NCBI RefSeq assembly: GCF_913777995.1 | Contig: NZ_CAJYVE010000024.1 | Span: 62,001 to 126,000, forward strand | Direction of reading: 5' to 3' | Length of the DNA: 64,000 bases | Origin: an uncultured Pseudomonas sp. | GTDB taxonomy: Bacteria; Pseudomonadota; Gammaproteobacteria; Pseudomonadales; Pseudomonadaceae | In this document: piece by piece, positions 27,921-36,948 of the stretch | Position numbering within the stretch: the stretch's first letter is position 1 | How the letters are laid out: each line of letters starts with the position of its first letter | Program-made: the position numbers and the translations under genes | Notes under the pieces: model-generated | The model's database searches: none | The model's input: the letters and a program-made list of their open reading frames with translations, nothing else | Told to the model about the DNA's origin: nothing

Positions 27921-30900
27921 ATGTTCGACACTCTGCTGATCGCCAACCGCGGCGCCATCGCCTGCCGCATCCTGCGCACCCTCAAGGCCCTCGATGTAAA
28001 GGGCGTGGCGGTGTATTCCGAAGCCGACGCCGCCAGCCTGCACCTGCTGCAGGCCGACCAGGCCCACAGCCTGGGTGAAGGCGGTGCAGCGCAGACCTAC
28101 CTGGACGTGCCGCGCATCCTCGCCATCGCCCGCGCCAGCGGCGCCCAGGCCATCCATCCCGGCTACGGTTTCCTCTCGGAGAACGCCGCCTTCGCCCAGG
28201 CCTGTGAAGACGCCGGCATCGCCTTCGTCGGCCCGACCCCGGAACAGCTGCGCGTGTTCGGCCTCAAGCACACCGCCCGCGCCCTGGCCAAGGCCCATGG
28301 CGTGCCGATGCTGGAGGGCACCGAGCTGCTCGACAGCCTGGACGCGGCGCTGGCCGCCGCCGAGGCCATCGGCTACCCGGTAATGCTCAAGAGCACCGCC
28401 GGCGGTGGCGGCATCGGCATGCGCGTGTGCCGCACGGCGGCCGAGCTGGGCGAGTCGTTCGAAGCGGTCAAGCGTCTGGGGCAGAACAACTTCAGCGATG
28501 CCGGGGTGTTCCTGGAGAAATACATCCAGCGCGCCCGGCACCTGGAAGTGCAGGTGTTCGGCGACGGCCAGGGCGAGGTACTGGCCCTGGGCGTGCGTGA
28601 CTGTTCGGTGCAGCGGCGCAACCAGAAGGTGCTGGAGGAGACCCCGGCGCCGAACCTGCCCGCTGGCATGAGCGAGGCCCTGTGCGAGGCGGCGGTGCGC
28701 CTGGCACGGGCGGTGAACTACCGCAGCGCCGGCACGGTGGAATTCGTCTTCGACAGCGACACCCGGCAGTTCTACTTCCTCGAAGTGAACACCCGCCTGC
28801 AGGTCGAGCACGGCGTGACCGAACAGGTGTGGGGCGTCGACCTGGTGGCCTGGATGGTGCAACTGGCAGCCGGCGACCTGCCGCCGCTGGCCGAGCTGCA
28901 GGCCGGCCTGCGCCCGCAGGGCCATGCCATCCAGGCGCGGCTGTATGCCGAAGACCCGGGCCGCGACTTCCAGCCCAGCCCCGGCCTGCTCACCGCCGTG
29001 AGCTTCCCGCCTGCCGATGGCCAGGCGCTGCGTATCGACACCTGGGTCGAGGCCGGCTGCGAGATCCCACCGTTCTTCGACCCGATGATCGCCAAGGTCA
29101 TCACCTGGGCAGCGAGCCGCGAACAGGCCAGCCAGGCGCTGGAGCAGGCCCTGGCCGACACGCGCCTGTATGGCGTGGAAACCAACCGCGACTACCTGCG
29201 GCAGATCATCCAGGACACCCCCTTCGCCAGCGGCCAACCCTGGACCCGCTGCCTAGAAGGCCTGCAGTACCAGGCCGAAACCTTCGAAGTGCTCAGCGGC
29301 GGCACCCAGACCACCGTGCAGGACTACCCCGGCCGCCTCGGCTACTGGGCCGTGGGCGTGCCACCGTCCGGGCCGATGGACAGCCTGGCGCTGCGCCAGG
29401 GCAACCGCCTGCTGGGCAACCCGGAAGGCTGCGCGGGCCTGGAAATCACCATGAGCGGCCCGCTGCTGCGCTTCAACAGCGAGGCCGTGGTGGCGGTCAC
29501 GGGGGCGCAAATCCCGCTGACCCTCGACGGCGCCGCACAGCCGATGAACACCGCGCTGTACATTCCGGCTGGCGCCACCCTGGCACTGGGCACCATTGCC
29601 GGAGCCGGGGCACGCAGCTACCTGTGCCTGCGTGGCGGCCTGGACGTGCCTGAATACCTGGGCAGCCGCAGCACCTTCACCCTCGGCCAGTTCGGCGGAC
29701 ACGGCGGCCGCGCCCTGCGCGCCGGCGACGTGCTGCACCTCAACCCGCTGAGCGAGCGCAGCGCCGGGCAGCGCATCGCCGACACCGACCTGCCGCAGCT
29801 GGGCGCGGTGCGCCACCTGCGGGTGATCTACGGCCCGCATGGCGCGCCGGAGTACTTCACCGCCGCGTACATGGACACCTTCCTGGCCACCGACTGGGAA
29901 GTGCATTTCAACTCCAGCCGCACCGGCGTGCGCCTGATCGGCCCGAAACCCGAGTGGGTGCGCGCCGACGGCGGCGAAGCCGGCCTGCACCCGTCGAACA
30001 TCCACGACAACCCCTACGCCATCGGCGCGGTGGACTTCACCGGCGACATGCCGGTGATTCTCGGCCCCGACGGCCCGAGCCTGGGCGGCTTCGTGTGCCC
30101 GGTCACCATCATCGAAGCCGACCTGTGGCAGCTCGGCCAGCTCAAGGCCGGCGACAAGGTGCGCTTCCACCCGGTAGACATCGCCAGCGCCCGCGCGCTG
30201 ATCGGCAGCACCCCACAGGCCAGCGACCAGGCCCCGCGCCCGGTCAGTGAACTGCCCAGCCCCATCGTGCTGGACATCGGCCACGCCGACACGCGGCTGG
30301 TAGCGCGGCTGTCGGGCGACACCCATCTGCTGCTGGAAATCGGCGCCGCCGAGCTGGACCTGGTGCTGCGCTTCCGTGGCCATGCGCTGATGCAGGCCCT
30401 GGAAGGCCTGGCGCTGGACGGGGTGATCGACCTGACCCCGGGCATCCGCTCGCTGCAGGTGCACTACCAGCCCGAGCGCCTGCCGCTGGCACGCCTGCTG
30501 GAAGTCGTCGCCGGCGAATGGGACGCGGTGTGCGCCGCCGGCGACCTGCAGGTGCCGTCGCGCATCGTGCACCTGCCGCTGTCGTGGGACGACCCGGCCT
30601 GCCAGCTGGCCATCGAGAAATACATGACCACGGTGCGCAAGGACGCACCCTGGTGCCCGAGCAACCTGGAGTTCATCCGCCGCATCAACGACCTGCCCAA
30701 CCTCGATGAAGTGCAGCGCACGGTGTTCGACGCCAGCTACCTGGTGATGGGCCTGGGCGACGTGTACCTCGGCGCGCCGGTGGCTACGCCCCTGGACCCG
30801 CGCCACCGCCTGGTGACCACCAAGTACAACCCGGCGCGCACCTGGACCGCCGAGAATTCGGTGGGTATCGGCGGTGCCTATATGTGCGTGTACGGCATGG

Positions 30901-31505
30901 AAGGCCCCGGCGGCTACCAGTTTGTCGGCCGGACCCTGCAGATGTGGAACCGCTACCGCGAAGTCGCGGCCTTCGAGGGCAAACCCTGGCTGCTGCGCTT
31001 CTTCGACCAGATCCGCTTTTTCCCGGTCAGCGCTGAAGAACTGCTGCGCATCCGCCGTGATTTCCCGCTGGGCCGCTACCCGCTGCACATCGAGCAGAGT
31101 CACCTGAACCTGGCCGACTACCAGGCCTTCCTGGCCCGCGAAGCCGCTGGTATCGACGCCTTTCGCACCCAGCAGCAGGCGGCCTTCAACGCCGAACGCG
31201 AACGCTGGATCGCCAACGGCCAGGCCGACTTCGTCAGCGAGGAGAGCAGCGCGCCGGTCACCGAAGAGGCGCCACTGGCCGAGGGTCATCAGGGGGTCGA
31301 CAGCCACATCGCCGGCAACCTCTGGCAGGTTCAGGTGCAGCCCGGCGAGCGGGTCGAAGCCGGTGCGGTGCTGGTGATCCTGGAGTCGATGAAGATGGAA
31401 ATCCCGCTGCTGGCTCCGGTGGCTGGAACCGTACGGGAAGTACGCGTGCAGCCGGGTTCGGCGGTACGTGCCGGACAGCGCGTGGTGGTGCTGGAAGCCG
31501 ATTGA
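27921..31505 (+). CDS. Biotin-dependent guanidine carboxylase (urea carboxylase family)
   Basis: A 1194-residue enzyme with a biotin carboxylase domain (about 1-450, opening MFDTLLIANRGAIACRI, with an ATP-grasp GGGGIGMRV loop), a KipA/AHS2-like domain (about 455-770), a KipI/AHS1-like domain (about 775-1000), a linker, and a C-terminal biotin carrier domain with Lys1158 in ESMKME. This is the urea carboxylase architecture. In this setting, with guanidine riboswitches and DUF1989 genes, guanidine is the likely substrate, giving carboxyguanidine. ATG 27921 was chosen over an earlier frame start because it begins the conserved domain after GGGG. No allophanate hydrolase gene follows. Confidence 0.92.
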   Translation: MFDTLLIANRGAIACRILRTLKALDVKGVAVYSEADAASLHLLQADQAHSLGEGGAAQTYLDVPRILAIARASGAQAIHPGYGFLSENAAFAQACEDAGIAFVGPTPEQLRVFGLKHTARALAKAHGVPMLEGTELLDSLDAALAAAEAIGYPVMLKSTAGGGGIGMRVCRTAAELGESFEAVKRLGQNNFSDAGVFLEKYIQRARHLEVQVFGDGQGEVLALGVRDCSVQRRNQKVLEETPAPNLPAGMSEALCEAAVRLARAVNYRSAGTVEFVFDSDTRQFYFLEVNTRLQVEHGVTEQVWGVDLVAWMVQLAAGDLPPLAELQAGLRPQGHAIQARLYAEDPGRDFQPSPGLLTAVSFPPADGQALRIDTWVEAGCEIPPFFDPMIAKVITWAASREQASQALEQALADTRLYGVETNRDYLRQIIQDTPFASGQPWTRCLEGLQYQAETFEVLSGGTQTTVQDYPGRLGYWAVGVPPSGPMDSLALRQGNRLLGNPEGCAGLEITMSGPLLRFNSEAVVAVTGAQIPLTLDGAAQPMNTALYIPAGATLALGTIAGAGARSYLCLRGGLDVPEYLGSRSTFTLGQFGGHGGRALRAGDVLHLNPLSERSAGQRIADTDLPQLGAVRHLRVIYGPHGAPEYFTAAYMDTFLATDWEVHFNSSRTGVRLIGPKPEWVRADGGEAGLHPSNIHDNPYAIGAVDFTGDMPVILGPDGPSLGGFVCPVTIIEADLWQLGQLKAGDKVRFHPVDIASARALIGSTPQASDQAPRPVSELPSPIVLDIGHADTRLVARLSGDTHLLLEIGAAELDLVLRFRGHALMQALEGLALDGVIDLTPGIRSLQVHYQPERLPLARLLEVVAGEWDAVCAAGDLQVPSRIVHLPLSWDDPACQLAIEKYMTTVRKDAPWCPSNLEFIRRINDLPNLDEVQRTVFDASYLVMGLGDVYLGAPVATPLDPRHRLVTTKYNPARTWTAENSVGIGGAYMCVYGMEGPGGYQFVGRTLQMWNRYREVAAFEGKPWLLRFFDQIRFFPVSAEELLRIRRDFPLGRYPLHIEQSHLNLADYQAFLAREAAGIDAFRTQQQAAFNAERERWIANGQADFVSEESSAPVTEEAPLAEGHQGVDSHIAGNLWQVQVQPGERVEAGAVLVILESMKMEIPLLAPVAGTVREVRVQPGSAVRAGQRVVVLEAD

Positions 31506-31547
31506 GGCTAAGCGGCGATACTGTTCGATTAAGCGCTGTGCGGCTTG

Positions 31548-31636
31548 GTGGGAGCGAGCTTGCTCGCGAAAAACTGGCAAAGTCGCTGAATCAGCTGTGA
31601 AGTTGACGCCGCCTTCGCGAGCAAGCTCGCTCCCAC
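31548..31636. repeat. REP doublet, GTGGGAGCGAGC type
   Basis: A 23-base REP arm (31548-31570) is repeated as an exact inverted copy at 31614-31636, enclosing about 43 bp. Each arm contains its own GCGAGCTTGCTCGC palindrome. This is a common Pseudomonas intergenic REP pair. Confidence 0.88.
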
Positions 31637-31688
31637 GGTCTAAATGATCAGTATTAGGCTAAGGGGCGATACGGGTCAGTCAGGCCGG

Positions 31689-31779
31689 GGTAGGAGCGGC
31701 TTCAGCCGCGAAGCGACCGCCTGTTCACAGCAGATGCAGTGAATTTCCTGGCGCTTTCGCGGCTAAAGCCGCTCCTACC
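31689..31779. repeat. REP doublet, GTAGGAGCGGCTT type
   Basis: A 24-base arm (31689-31712) is repeated inverted at 31756-31779 with one mismatch, enclosing 43 bp. The family differs from the neighbouring doublet but has the same overall geometry. Confidence 0.88.
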
Positions 31780-31898
31780 GAGCCACCTGACGCCTGACGC
31801 CTGACCGAACGGTATTGGCCAAGGGGCTATACATAAGTAGCCCCGTTGCCCTGCGTGAAGGCGGCATAGTGGCCCGCCCGCCTGTGCGAGCCACTGCC

Positions 31899-34800
31899 AT
31901 GATCGAGCCCACCACCGCCCTGCCCCCTGACACGCCCGGCGTGGTCCTGCTGCCGGGCCAGGACCGCGAACGCAGCGACGGGCTGCCGAGCGCCGACGCG
32001 TTCGCCCTGTCGCCTTTCCAGTACGTCACCACAGACGCTCGCTTACCGGACCTGCAGCCCGCGCCCCTGGCCGCCCCGCAGATGCCCAGGCGCCTGCGTC
32101 GGCTGCGCCAGAGCCTGGCCGGCCGGCTGCTGCATGGCACACCGTTGCTGTTGAACGCCTTGCAACTGGAGATGGACCTGCCCGAACCCTGGCCCACGGT
32201 GGCCCGACGCAAGCTCGGTGAGTACTTGCGCGAACTCACCGGCCAGGTGCTGGACCCCACCCTCCTGCGCATGGTGATCAAGGCGCCGCATCCCTGGGTC
32301 GATGATCAGGACATCGAACGTGACGACTACGCACTGTCGCTGCTGGAGCTCACCCTCGCCAGCGCCGACCCACGGCAACGGTTGGCCCTGCTCAAGGCGA
32401 CCCAGACCCATGACGTCGCCATCGACGGCCTGCCGACGCTGACGGCTGGCCGCGCGCTGCGGCAAATCATCAAGCTCGACTGGCAGGGTGAACAACAACG
32501 CCGGCTCGAAGCCTTCTGGAAGGCGCATACCGCTACCTGGCGCGAACTGGCGCGCCTGGCGCTGCTCGATGAGCTGGAGCGACACCGGCGTCGGCGCCGG
32601 ATCAGCCACGACGGCCATCGGCTGACCCTGGATGCCATGGGCTATCGGCAATTACCCGAAGATCTCACCGCCTTCCAGCGCCGCGGGCAGCCTGAACGCT
32701 CCCAGTTGTGGCTGCTGTACCTGGAAGATGAAGCGGTGCCCGGCCTGTTCCAGGTGCGCTCGCACAACACCTCGCACTGCTTCATTCACCGACCAGGCTC
32801 CGGCCTGCCGCCGATCGAATACATCAGCGATGACCCCGAGCACATGACCCGCCGCCTGATCGATGCCATGAACGCCTCGCCCCGGCACCGAGACTGGCTG
32901 GAGCAAACCCAGGCCTGGCTGAATGAACCGCTGCAGAGCCAGGCGCAGGTGGTAAGCGGCGATCTGTTCAACGCCCTGCAGCGCGCCAGCCGAAGCGCAG
33001 GCGAAGCGATCTGGTGCGCCGCCGCCCAGGCCATGACGCTGCGCCCGATACACCGTGCGCTGACCCTGGCCGGCGGCATGGACCTGTGGCAACCCTACCC
33101 GGCGCTGCTGCAGGACTTGCCCGCGCCTCAGAAGCTCGCCAGCCACTTGATGAAGACTTGGCTGCAGGAGCAGTACGGGCTGGATCTGGACCCCAGGCAG
33201 GTGTTCGTGGCCTGGCGCCACGGCAGCCAGGCCACGCCCTTGGGCCATGTACGCCAGGCCGGCAGCGCCATCCGAGTGCCGAGGGCTGAACCGCTCGACC
33301 TGCCGCAGGCGTTGATCGAGCGCTTTCAGGCCGTGGAGCCTGGCGGCTACATCGATACGGGCGGGCACTGGGCGGTGTGGCATGACCCGAGCAGCAAGGG
33401 ACAATGGCAGGCCACGAAGGTACTGCCCATCGAGGCGCGGGCGTTGGAGCGGCATATCGCCAGCATCGACTTCCTGGCCCTGATGACGCAACGCATCGAA
33501 GCGTTCTGGGAACACCACCAGCAGGATCTGGAGCGCACCTTGCGCACGGCGCTGGTTCATCAGGCGATCATCTGCCTCAAGCTGGGCCAGTTGAGCAGGC
33601 CGGCGTTCGACAGAATCGCCCTGGCGCTCGAGGATCCGCAGGCGCGCTGGGCGGTGCTGGGCGTCCAGGTACAGAGTTCATTGTTCGAGGGCCTGGAGCG
33701 CCAGCCCTGTGCCAGCCTGTTGCTGCTGGTGGCGGCAGACGGCCACCCGCTTGTGCTCTACCAGGCAGGCCTGGCCAAGGCGTTCATCGAGTTCAGCGAC
33801 GAGCCGGCACTGCATCGCTACCTGCGCCAGGCCATGGCCAACGAACAGTGGCGACAGGCGGTGCTGCAATATGTGCCGGGCCGTCACCGACAACGCCTGG
33901 GCTACCTGCTGCGCTTCTGGGGTGGCGTGCAGGAGCAGGTGCCGCCAGCCTCGCTGCTGCGCCCCTGGAGTGACCACGTCTACCACCCCGACCATCACCA
34001 GCCCCTCGAACACGGGCTGTTCCAGCAGGTCCTGCCGGCCGGCCCGCCCTTTGCCTTCATCTGCGAGACGCTCAAGGCCAATGCCCTTGAAGGAGCCCGG
34101 CAGGTGATCGTCACGCCCGCCGAGCAAAGCCTGCGTCAATGGAAGGCATTCTTTCGTCACCTGCAATGGCTGGTCGCGCCCATGTCGCTGGTGCTGGGCC
34201 CGGCGGCCCTCGCCTCACTGGCCCTGGAGGTGGGCATGACCGCCCTGGATGTCGCCACCGCCCAACTGCCCGGCCACCGCTATCGGGAAAAGCAACAGGC
34301 GCTGCTCGCGCTGCTGAGCCTGGGGCTGTGGCGGATCGGCCCGGCCACCCCGCGCCTGCTCGGTGCGTTGCACAAGATCACCACTGCTGCCCGGCAGCTG
34401 CCCGCTGCCAGCGCCGGACGGGGCACCGGGGCCTTGCTCAGCCACATCAGAAGGCCGCGCCCGACCCACCTGGCGCCGTTCTTCCATACCGACAGGCTGC
34501 TCAAGCGCTGGACCATCGCCGCCCACCCGCAATTCGGCGGTGTCGCGGTGCACGCCTGGAAACTGGGGCGCAAGTTCCTGCTCTGGACCTCGGAGCGCGG
34601 GCAGGCCAGGACTCTGGTGGTCAGCACCCATGGCTACTACCTGCCGTGGACCAGGACCGTCGCCATTCCCAACGGCACCGAGATCCGCACCTTCGCACCG
34701 CATCAGCATGTTCTGCTCGATCCAGGCCTGCATCAGGTGGTCCGCCAGCGCAGCAGCGCTTTTGCATTGTCCACGACAGCCGGCAACACCCCACTGGCGA

Positions 34801-35183
34801 CGCTGCCGCCCTTGGTCATGACCGACAGGCTGATGGCCGGCACCTCGAAGCTCGGGCGCTTGAAGAACTACACCCTGAGCAAATACCAGGGCTCGGGCAG
34901 CGAGACCTATGTCGATGTCAGTCACAGCGTACGCAACAGCCATGCCGGGACTTTTCCCGGCCAGCCCGCGGCCACGCCCATGGATGTGCTGACCGTGCGC
35001 AACCGCTTCGGCACCCGGCCACCGAACCTGGAGGAACTCTTCGACACGCTGGCCGACCAGGGCATTCACTACGACCGGATTCTTCTGGTGCACTGCCGCT
35101 GCGCGGCCATCGATGCGCTGTTGAAGCGGGCGCCGGTGTATTCCGTGCCGATTCAGCCGACAGACATGCCAATCACGCCGTAA
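31899..35183 (+). CDS. Very large DUF6543 (dermonecrotic-toxin-like) protein with a C-terminal Stv-like domain
   Basis: A protein of about 1094 residues. The N-terminal 800 residues resemble the DUF6543 dermonecrotic-toxin-like region found in many Pseudomonas proteins, with mixed helical sequence and LYLEDEAVPGLFQV and HNTSHCFIHRPG segments. A hydrophobic stretch (about 765-800) follows. The last 190 residues, with TLVVSTHGYYLPW near residue 905 and VAIPNGTEIRTFAPHQHVLLDPGL after it, look like the putative adhesin Stv domain. No signal peptide is visible. ATG 31899 is used; GTG 31869 has a better ribosome site and is possible. REP cassettes sit upstream and no immunity gene is evident. Function unproven. 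Confidence 0.75.
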   Translation: MIEPTTALPPDTPGVVLLPGQDRERSDGLPSADAFALSPFQYVTTDARLPDLQPAPLAAPQMPRRLRRLRQSLAGRLLHGTPLLLNALQLEMDLPEPWPTVARRKLGEYLRELTGQVLDPTLLRMVIKAPHPWVDDQDIERDDYALSLLELTLASADPRQRLALLKATQTHDVAIDGLPTLTAGRALRQIIKLDWQGEQQRRLEAFWKAHTATWRELARLALLDELERHRRRRRISHDGHRLTLDAMGYRQLPEDLTAFQRRGQPERSQLWLLYLEDEAVPGLFQVRSHNTSHCFIHRPGSGLPPIEYISDDPEHMTRRLIDAMNASPRHRDWLEQTQAWLNEPLQSQAQVVSGDLFNALQRASRSAGEAIWCAAAQAMTLRPIHRALTLAGGMDLWQPYPALLQDLPAPQKLASHLMKTWLQEQYGLDLDPRQVFVAWRHGSQATPLGHVRQAGSAIRVPRAEPLDLPQALIERFQAVEPGGYIDTGGHWAVWHDPSSKGQWQATKVLPIEARALERHIASIDFLALMTQRIEAFWEHHQQDLERTLRTALVHQAIICLKLGQLSRPAFDRIALALEDPQARWAVLGVQVQSSLFEGLERQPCASLLLLVAADGHPLVLYQAGLAKAFIEFSDEPALHRYLRQAMANEQWRQAVLQYVPGRHRQRLGYLLRFWGGVQEQVPPASLLRPWSDHVYHPDHHQPLEHGLFQQVLPAGPPFAFICETLKANALEGARQVIVTPAEQSLRQWKAFFRHLQWLVAPMSLVLGPAALASLALEVGMTALDVATAQLPGHRYREKQQALLALLSLGLWRIGPATPRLLGALHKITTAARQLPAASAGRGTGALLSHIRRPRPTHLAPFFHTDRLLKRWTIAAHPQFGGVAVHAWKLGRKFLLWTSERGQARTLVVSTHGYYLPWTRTVAIPNGTEIRTFAPHQHVLLDPGLHQVVRQRSSAFALSTTAGNTPLATLPPLVMTDRLMAGTSKLGRLKNYTLSKYQGSGSETYVDVSHSVRNSHAGTFPGQPAATPMDVLTVRNRFGTRPPNLEELFDTLADQGIHYDRILLVHCRCAAIDALLKRAPVYSVPIQPTDMPITP

Positions 35184-35263
35184 AGTGAACCCGGCGCGAT
35201 AGTGGCCCCATGGACTTTTCGTCTACTATGCCGCTCCTTGGAGCCGTTCAGTCTGGAAGACGC

Positions 35264-36733
35264 ATGCCTTTTGCTTCTGCTGTCACCTCGCAACGTCGCG
35301 TGCTACTGGCGGTGGTCATACTGCTGGCAGCAGGCTTTCTGGCGACCTCGCTGCTGAGCTACCACGCCTCGCGCGAGTCGATCCGCAACGGCATCATCGA
35401 CACCGAGCTGCCGCTGACCTCCGACACGGTGTATTCCGAGATCCAGAAAGACCTGATCCGCCCGGTGCTGATCGCCTCGATGATGTCCCGCGACACCTTC
35501 ATGCGTGACTGGGTCGTGGACGGCGAGCGCGATACCGGGCGCATGATTCGTTACCTGCGCGAAGTCATGGATCACTACGGCGCCTTCACCTCGTTCTTCA
35601 TCTCCGACGCCACCCAGACCTACTACCAGGCCAAGGGCGTGCTGAAGAAGATCAATCCTCAGGAACCCCGCGACGCCTGGTATTACCGGGTGCGCGACAT
35701 GCAGGAACCCTACGAGATCAGCTTCGACCCGGACATGGCCAATCAGGACAAGCCGACCTTCTTCATCAACTACAAGGTGTTCGACTACCAGAACCGCTTC
35801 ATCGGTGCCGCCGGTGTGGGCCTGACGGTGGATGCAGCGGTCAAGCTGATCGACCACTACCAGAAGCGCTACGATCGCAGCGTGTACTTCGTCGACACCA
35901 AGGGGCTGGTGGTGCTCACCGGCACCCGCACTGAAACCGAAGGCCCCAGGGTCGGCCAGACGCTGCTGGACTTGCCGGTACTCAACGATCACCAGCAGGT
36001 CCTGACCGAAGCGAAACAGGGCACTTTCGAATACAACGTCCAAGGCACCGGACATTTCGTCAACGTGCGCTTCATTCCGGAACTGAACTGGTTCCTGTTC
36101 GTCGACAAGCGCGAAACCATGGCCCTGAGCGGCATCCGCCACTCGCTGTACCTGAACCTGTTCATCTGCCTGGTGGTGACCGCCCTGGTCGTGGTGCTTC
36201 TGAATCGCACCCTGCGCCGCTACCAGAAGCGCCTGGAGGCCCAGGCCACCCTCGACAGCCTGACCGGCCTGCCCAACCGCCGCGGCTTCAACCTGCTGGC
36301 CGGCCATGCTTTGAGCGGCAACGGCCCGGTGACCGCCCTGCTGCTGGACCTGGACCATTTCAAGCGCCTCAACGACACCCACGGTCACCTGGCCGGCGAT
36401 GCGGTGCTGGCCGGTTTCGCCCAGGATCTCAAGAGCTGCCTGCGACAATCCGACGTGATCTGCCGCTGGGGCGGCGAGGAGTTCATCGTGCTGCTCAAGG
36501 ACAGCGACCTGGCCGGCGCGCAGCGGGTCGCCGAGCAGATTCGCCAGCTGGCCGAGCGCCACGAATATTCGTTCGCCGGCCTCATCCAGCAGGTCACGGT
36601 CAGCGTCGGCCTGACCCAGCGCTACCCGCAGGACAGCCTGCAGGACCTGATCGCCCGCGCCGACCGGGCGCTGTACCGCGCCAAGCTCAATGGGCGTAAC
36701 CAGGTGTGCATCGAAAGGCCCGAACCGGCATGA
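35264..36733 (+). CDS. Membrane diguanylate cyclase with dCache-type sensor and GGDEF domain
   Basis: A 489-residue protein: membrane helix (about 10-33), periplasmic dCache-like sensor (about 40-285), second helix (about 295-315), and GGDEF domain (about 325-485). The active site is RWGGEEF and the inhibitory I-site RxxD (RQSD) lies five residues before it, so c-di-GMP synthesis with product inhibition is expected. There is no EAL domain. ATG 35264 follows GGAAG; ATG 35210 in the same frame is an alternative. It overlaps the next gene by 4 bp. Confidence 0.9.
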   Translation: MPFASAVTSQRRVLLAVVILLAAGFLATSLLSYHASRESIRNGIIDTELPLTSDTVYSEIQKDLIRPVLIASMMSRDTFMRDWVVDGERDTGRMIRYLREVMDHYGAFTSFFISDATQTYYQAKGVLKKINPQEPRDAWYYRVRDMQEPYEISFDPDMANQDKPTFFINYKVFDYQNRFIGAAGVGLTVDAAVKLIDHYQKRYDRSVYFVDTKGLVVLTGTRTETEGPRVGQTLLDLPVLNDHQQVLTEAKQGTFEYNVQGTGHFVNVRFIPELNWFLFVDKRETMALSGIRHSLYLNLFICLVVTALVVVLLNRTLRRYQKRLEAQATLDSLTGLPNRRGFNLLAGHALSGNGPVTALLLDLDHFKRLNDTHGHLAGDAVLAGFAQDLKSCLRQSDVICRWGGEEFIVLLKDSDLAGAQRVAEQIRQLAERHEYSFAGLIQQVTVSVGLTQRYPQDSLQDLIARADRALYRAKLNGRNQVCIERPEPA

Positions 36734-36945
36734 CCGACCTCGACCCGAACCTGTGCCCCGTGTGTGGGCAAAGCAACCGTTGCAGCCTGGCCGAGCCGCG
36801 TACTGCAACCCGCCCCTGCTGGTGCTTCGAGGTGACCATCGACCCGGCGCGCCTGGCCATGCTGCCAGACGAGCTGCGCAATCAGGCCTGCCTGTGTCCG
36901 CGCTGCGCCGGCCTGGCGAATGCCGCTGACGCCGGCGACGACTGA
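36730..36945 (+). CDS. Small cysteine-rich CWC family protein
   Basis: A 71-residue protein with the pattern CPVCGQSNRCSL near the N-terminus, then CWCFEV, and CLCPRCAG near the C-terminus, giving seven or more cysteines likely to bind zinc. This matches the cysteine-rich CWC family, whose function is unknown. It starts by a 4-bp overlap with the cyclase gene and ends 3 bp before the pseudouridine synthase gene, so it is part of that transcript. Confidence 0.85.
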   Translation: MTDLDPNLCPVCGQSNRCSLAEPRTATRPCWCFEVTIDPARLAMLPDELRNQACLCPRCAGLANAADAGDD

Positions 36946-36948
36946 ACC

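Larger units (their letters stand above)
31506..31832 (+). repeat. Three direct repeats framing two REP doublets
   Basis: A 16-bp unit, GGCTAAGSGGCGATAC, occurs at 31506-31521 and 31657-31672, with a diverged copy GGCCAAGGGGCTATAC at 31817-31832. The last two share a preceding GTATT. Each interval of about 150-160 bp holds one REP doublet, so the region looks like a repeated cassette. This fills the gap between the carboxylase and the toxin-like gene; I see no gene here. Confidence 0.65.

Noticed and set aside
29253..31580. Long minus-strand frame of about 775 codons opposite the guanidine carboxylase
   Set aside because: It is antisense to a clearly conserved gene. GC-rich codon use with few stops in the opposite frame produces such frames; the translation is rich in Gln, His, Val and Ala without any domain.
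31815..31898. Upstream TTG start for the toxin-like gene
   Set aside because: The extra codons fall in the repeated GGCCAAGGGGCTATAC unit, and no ribosome site precedes the TTG. ATG 31899 or GTG 31869 is more likely.
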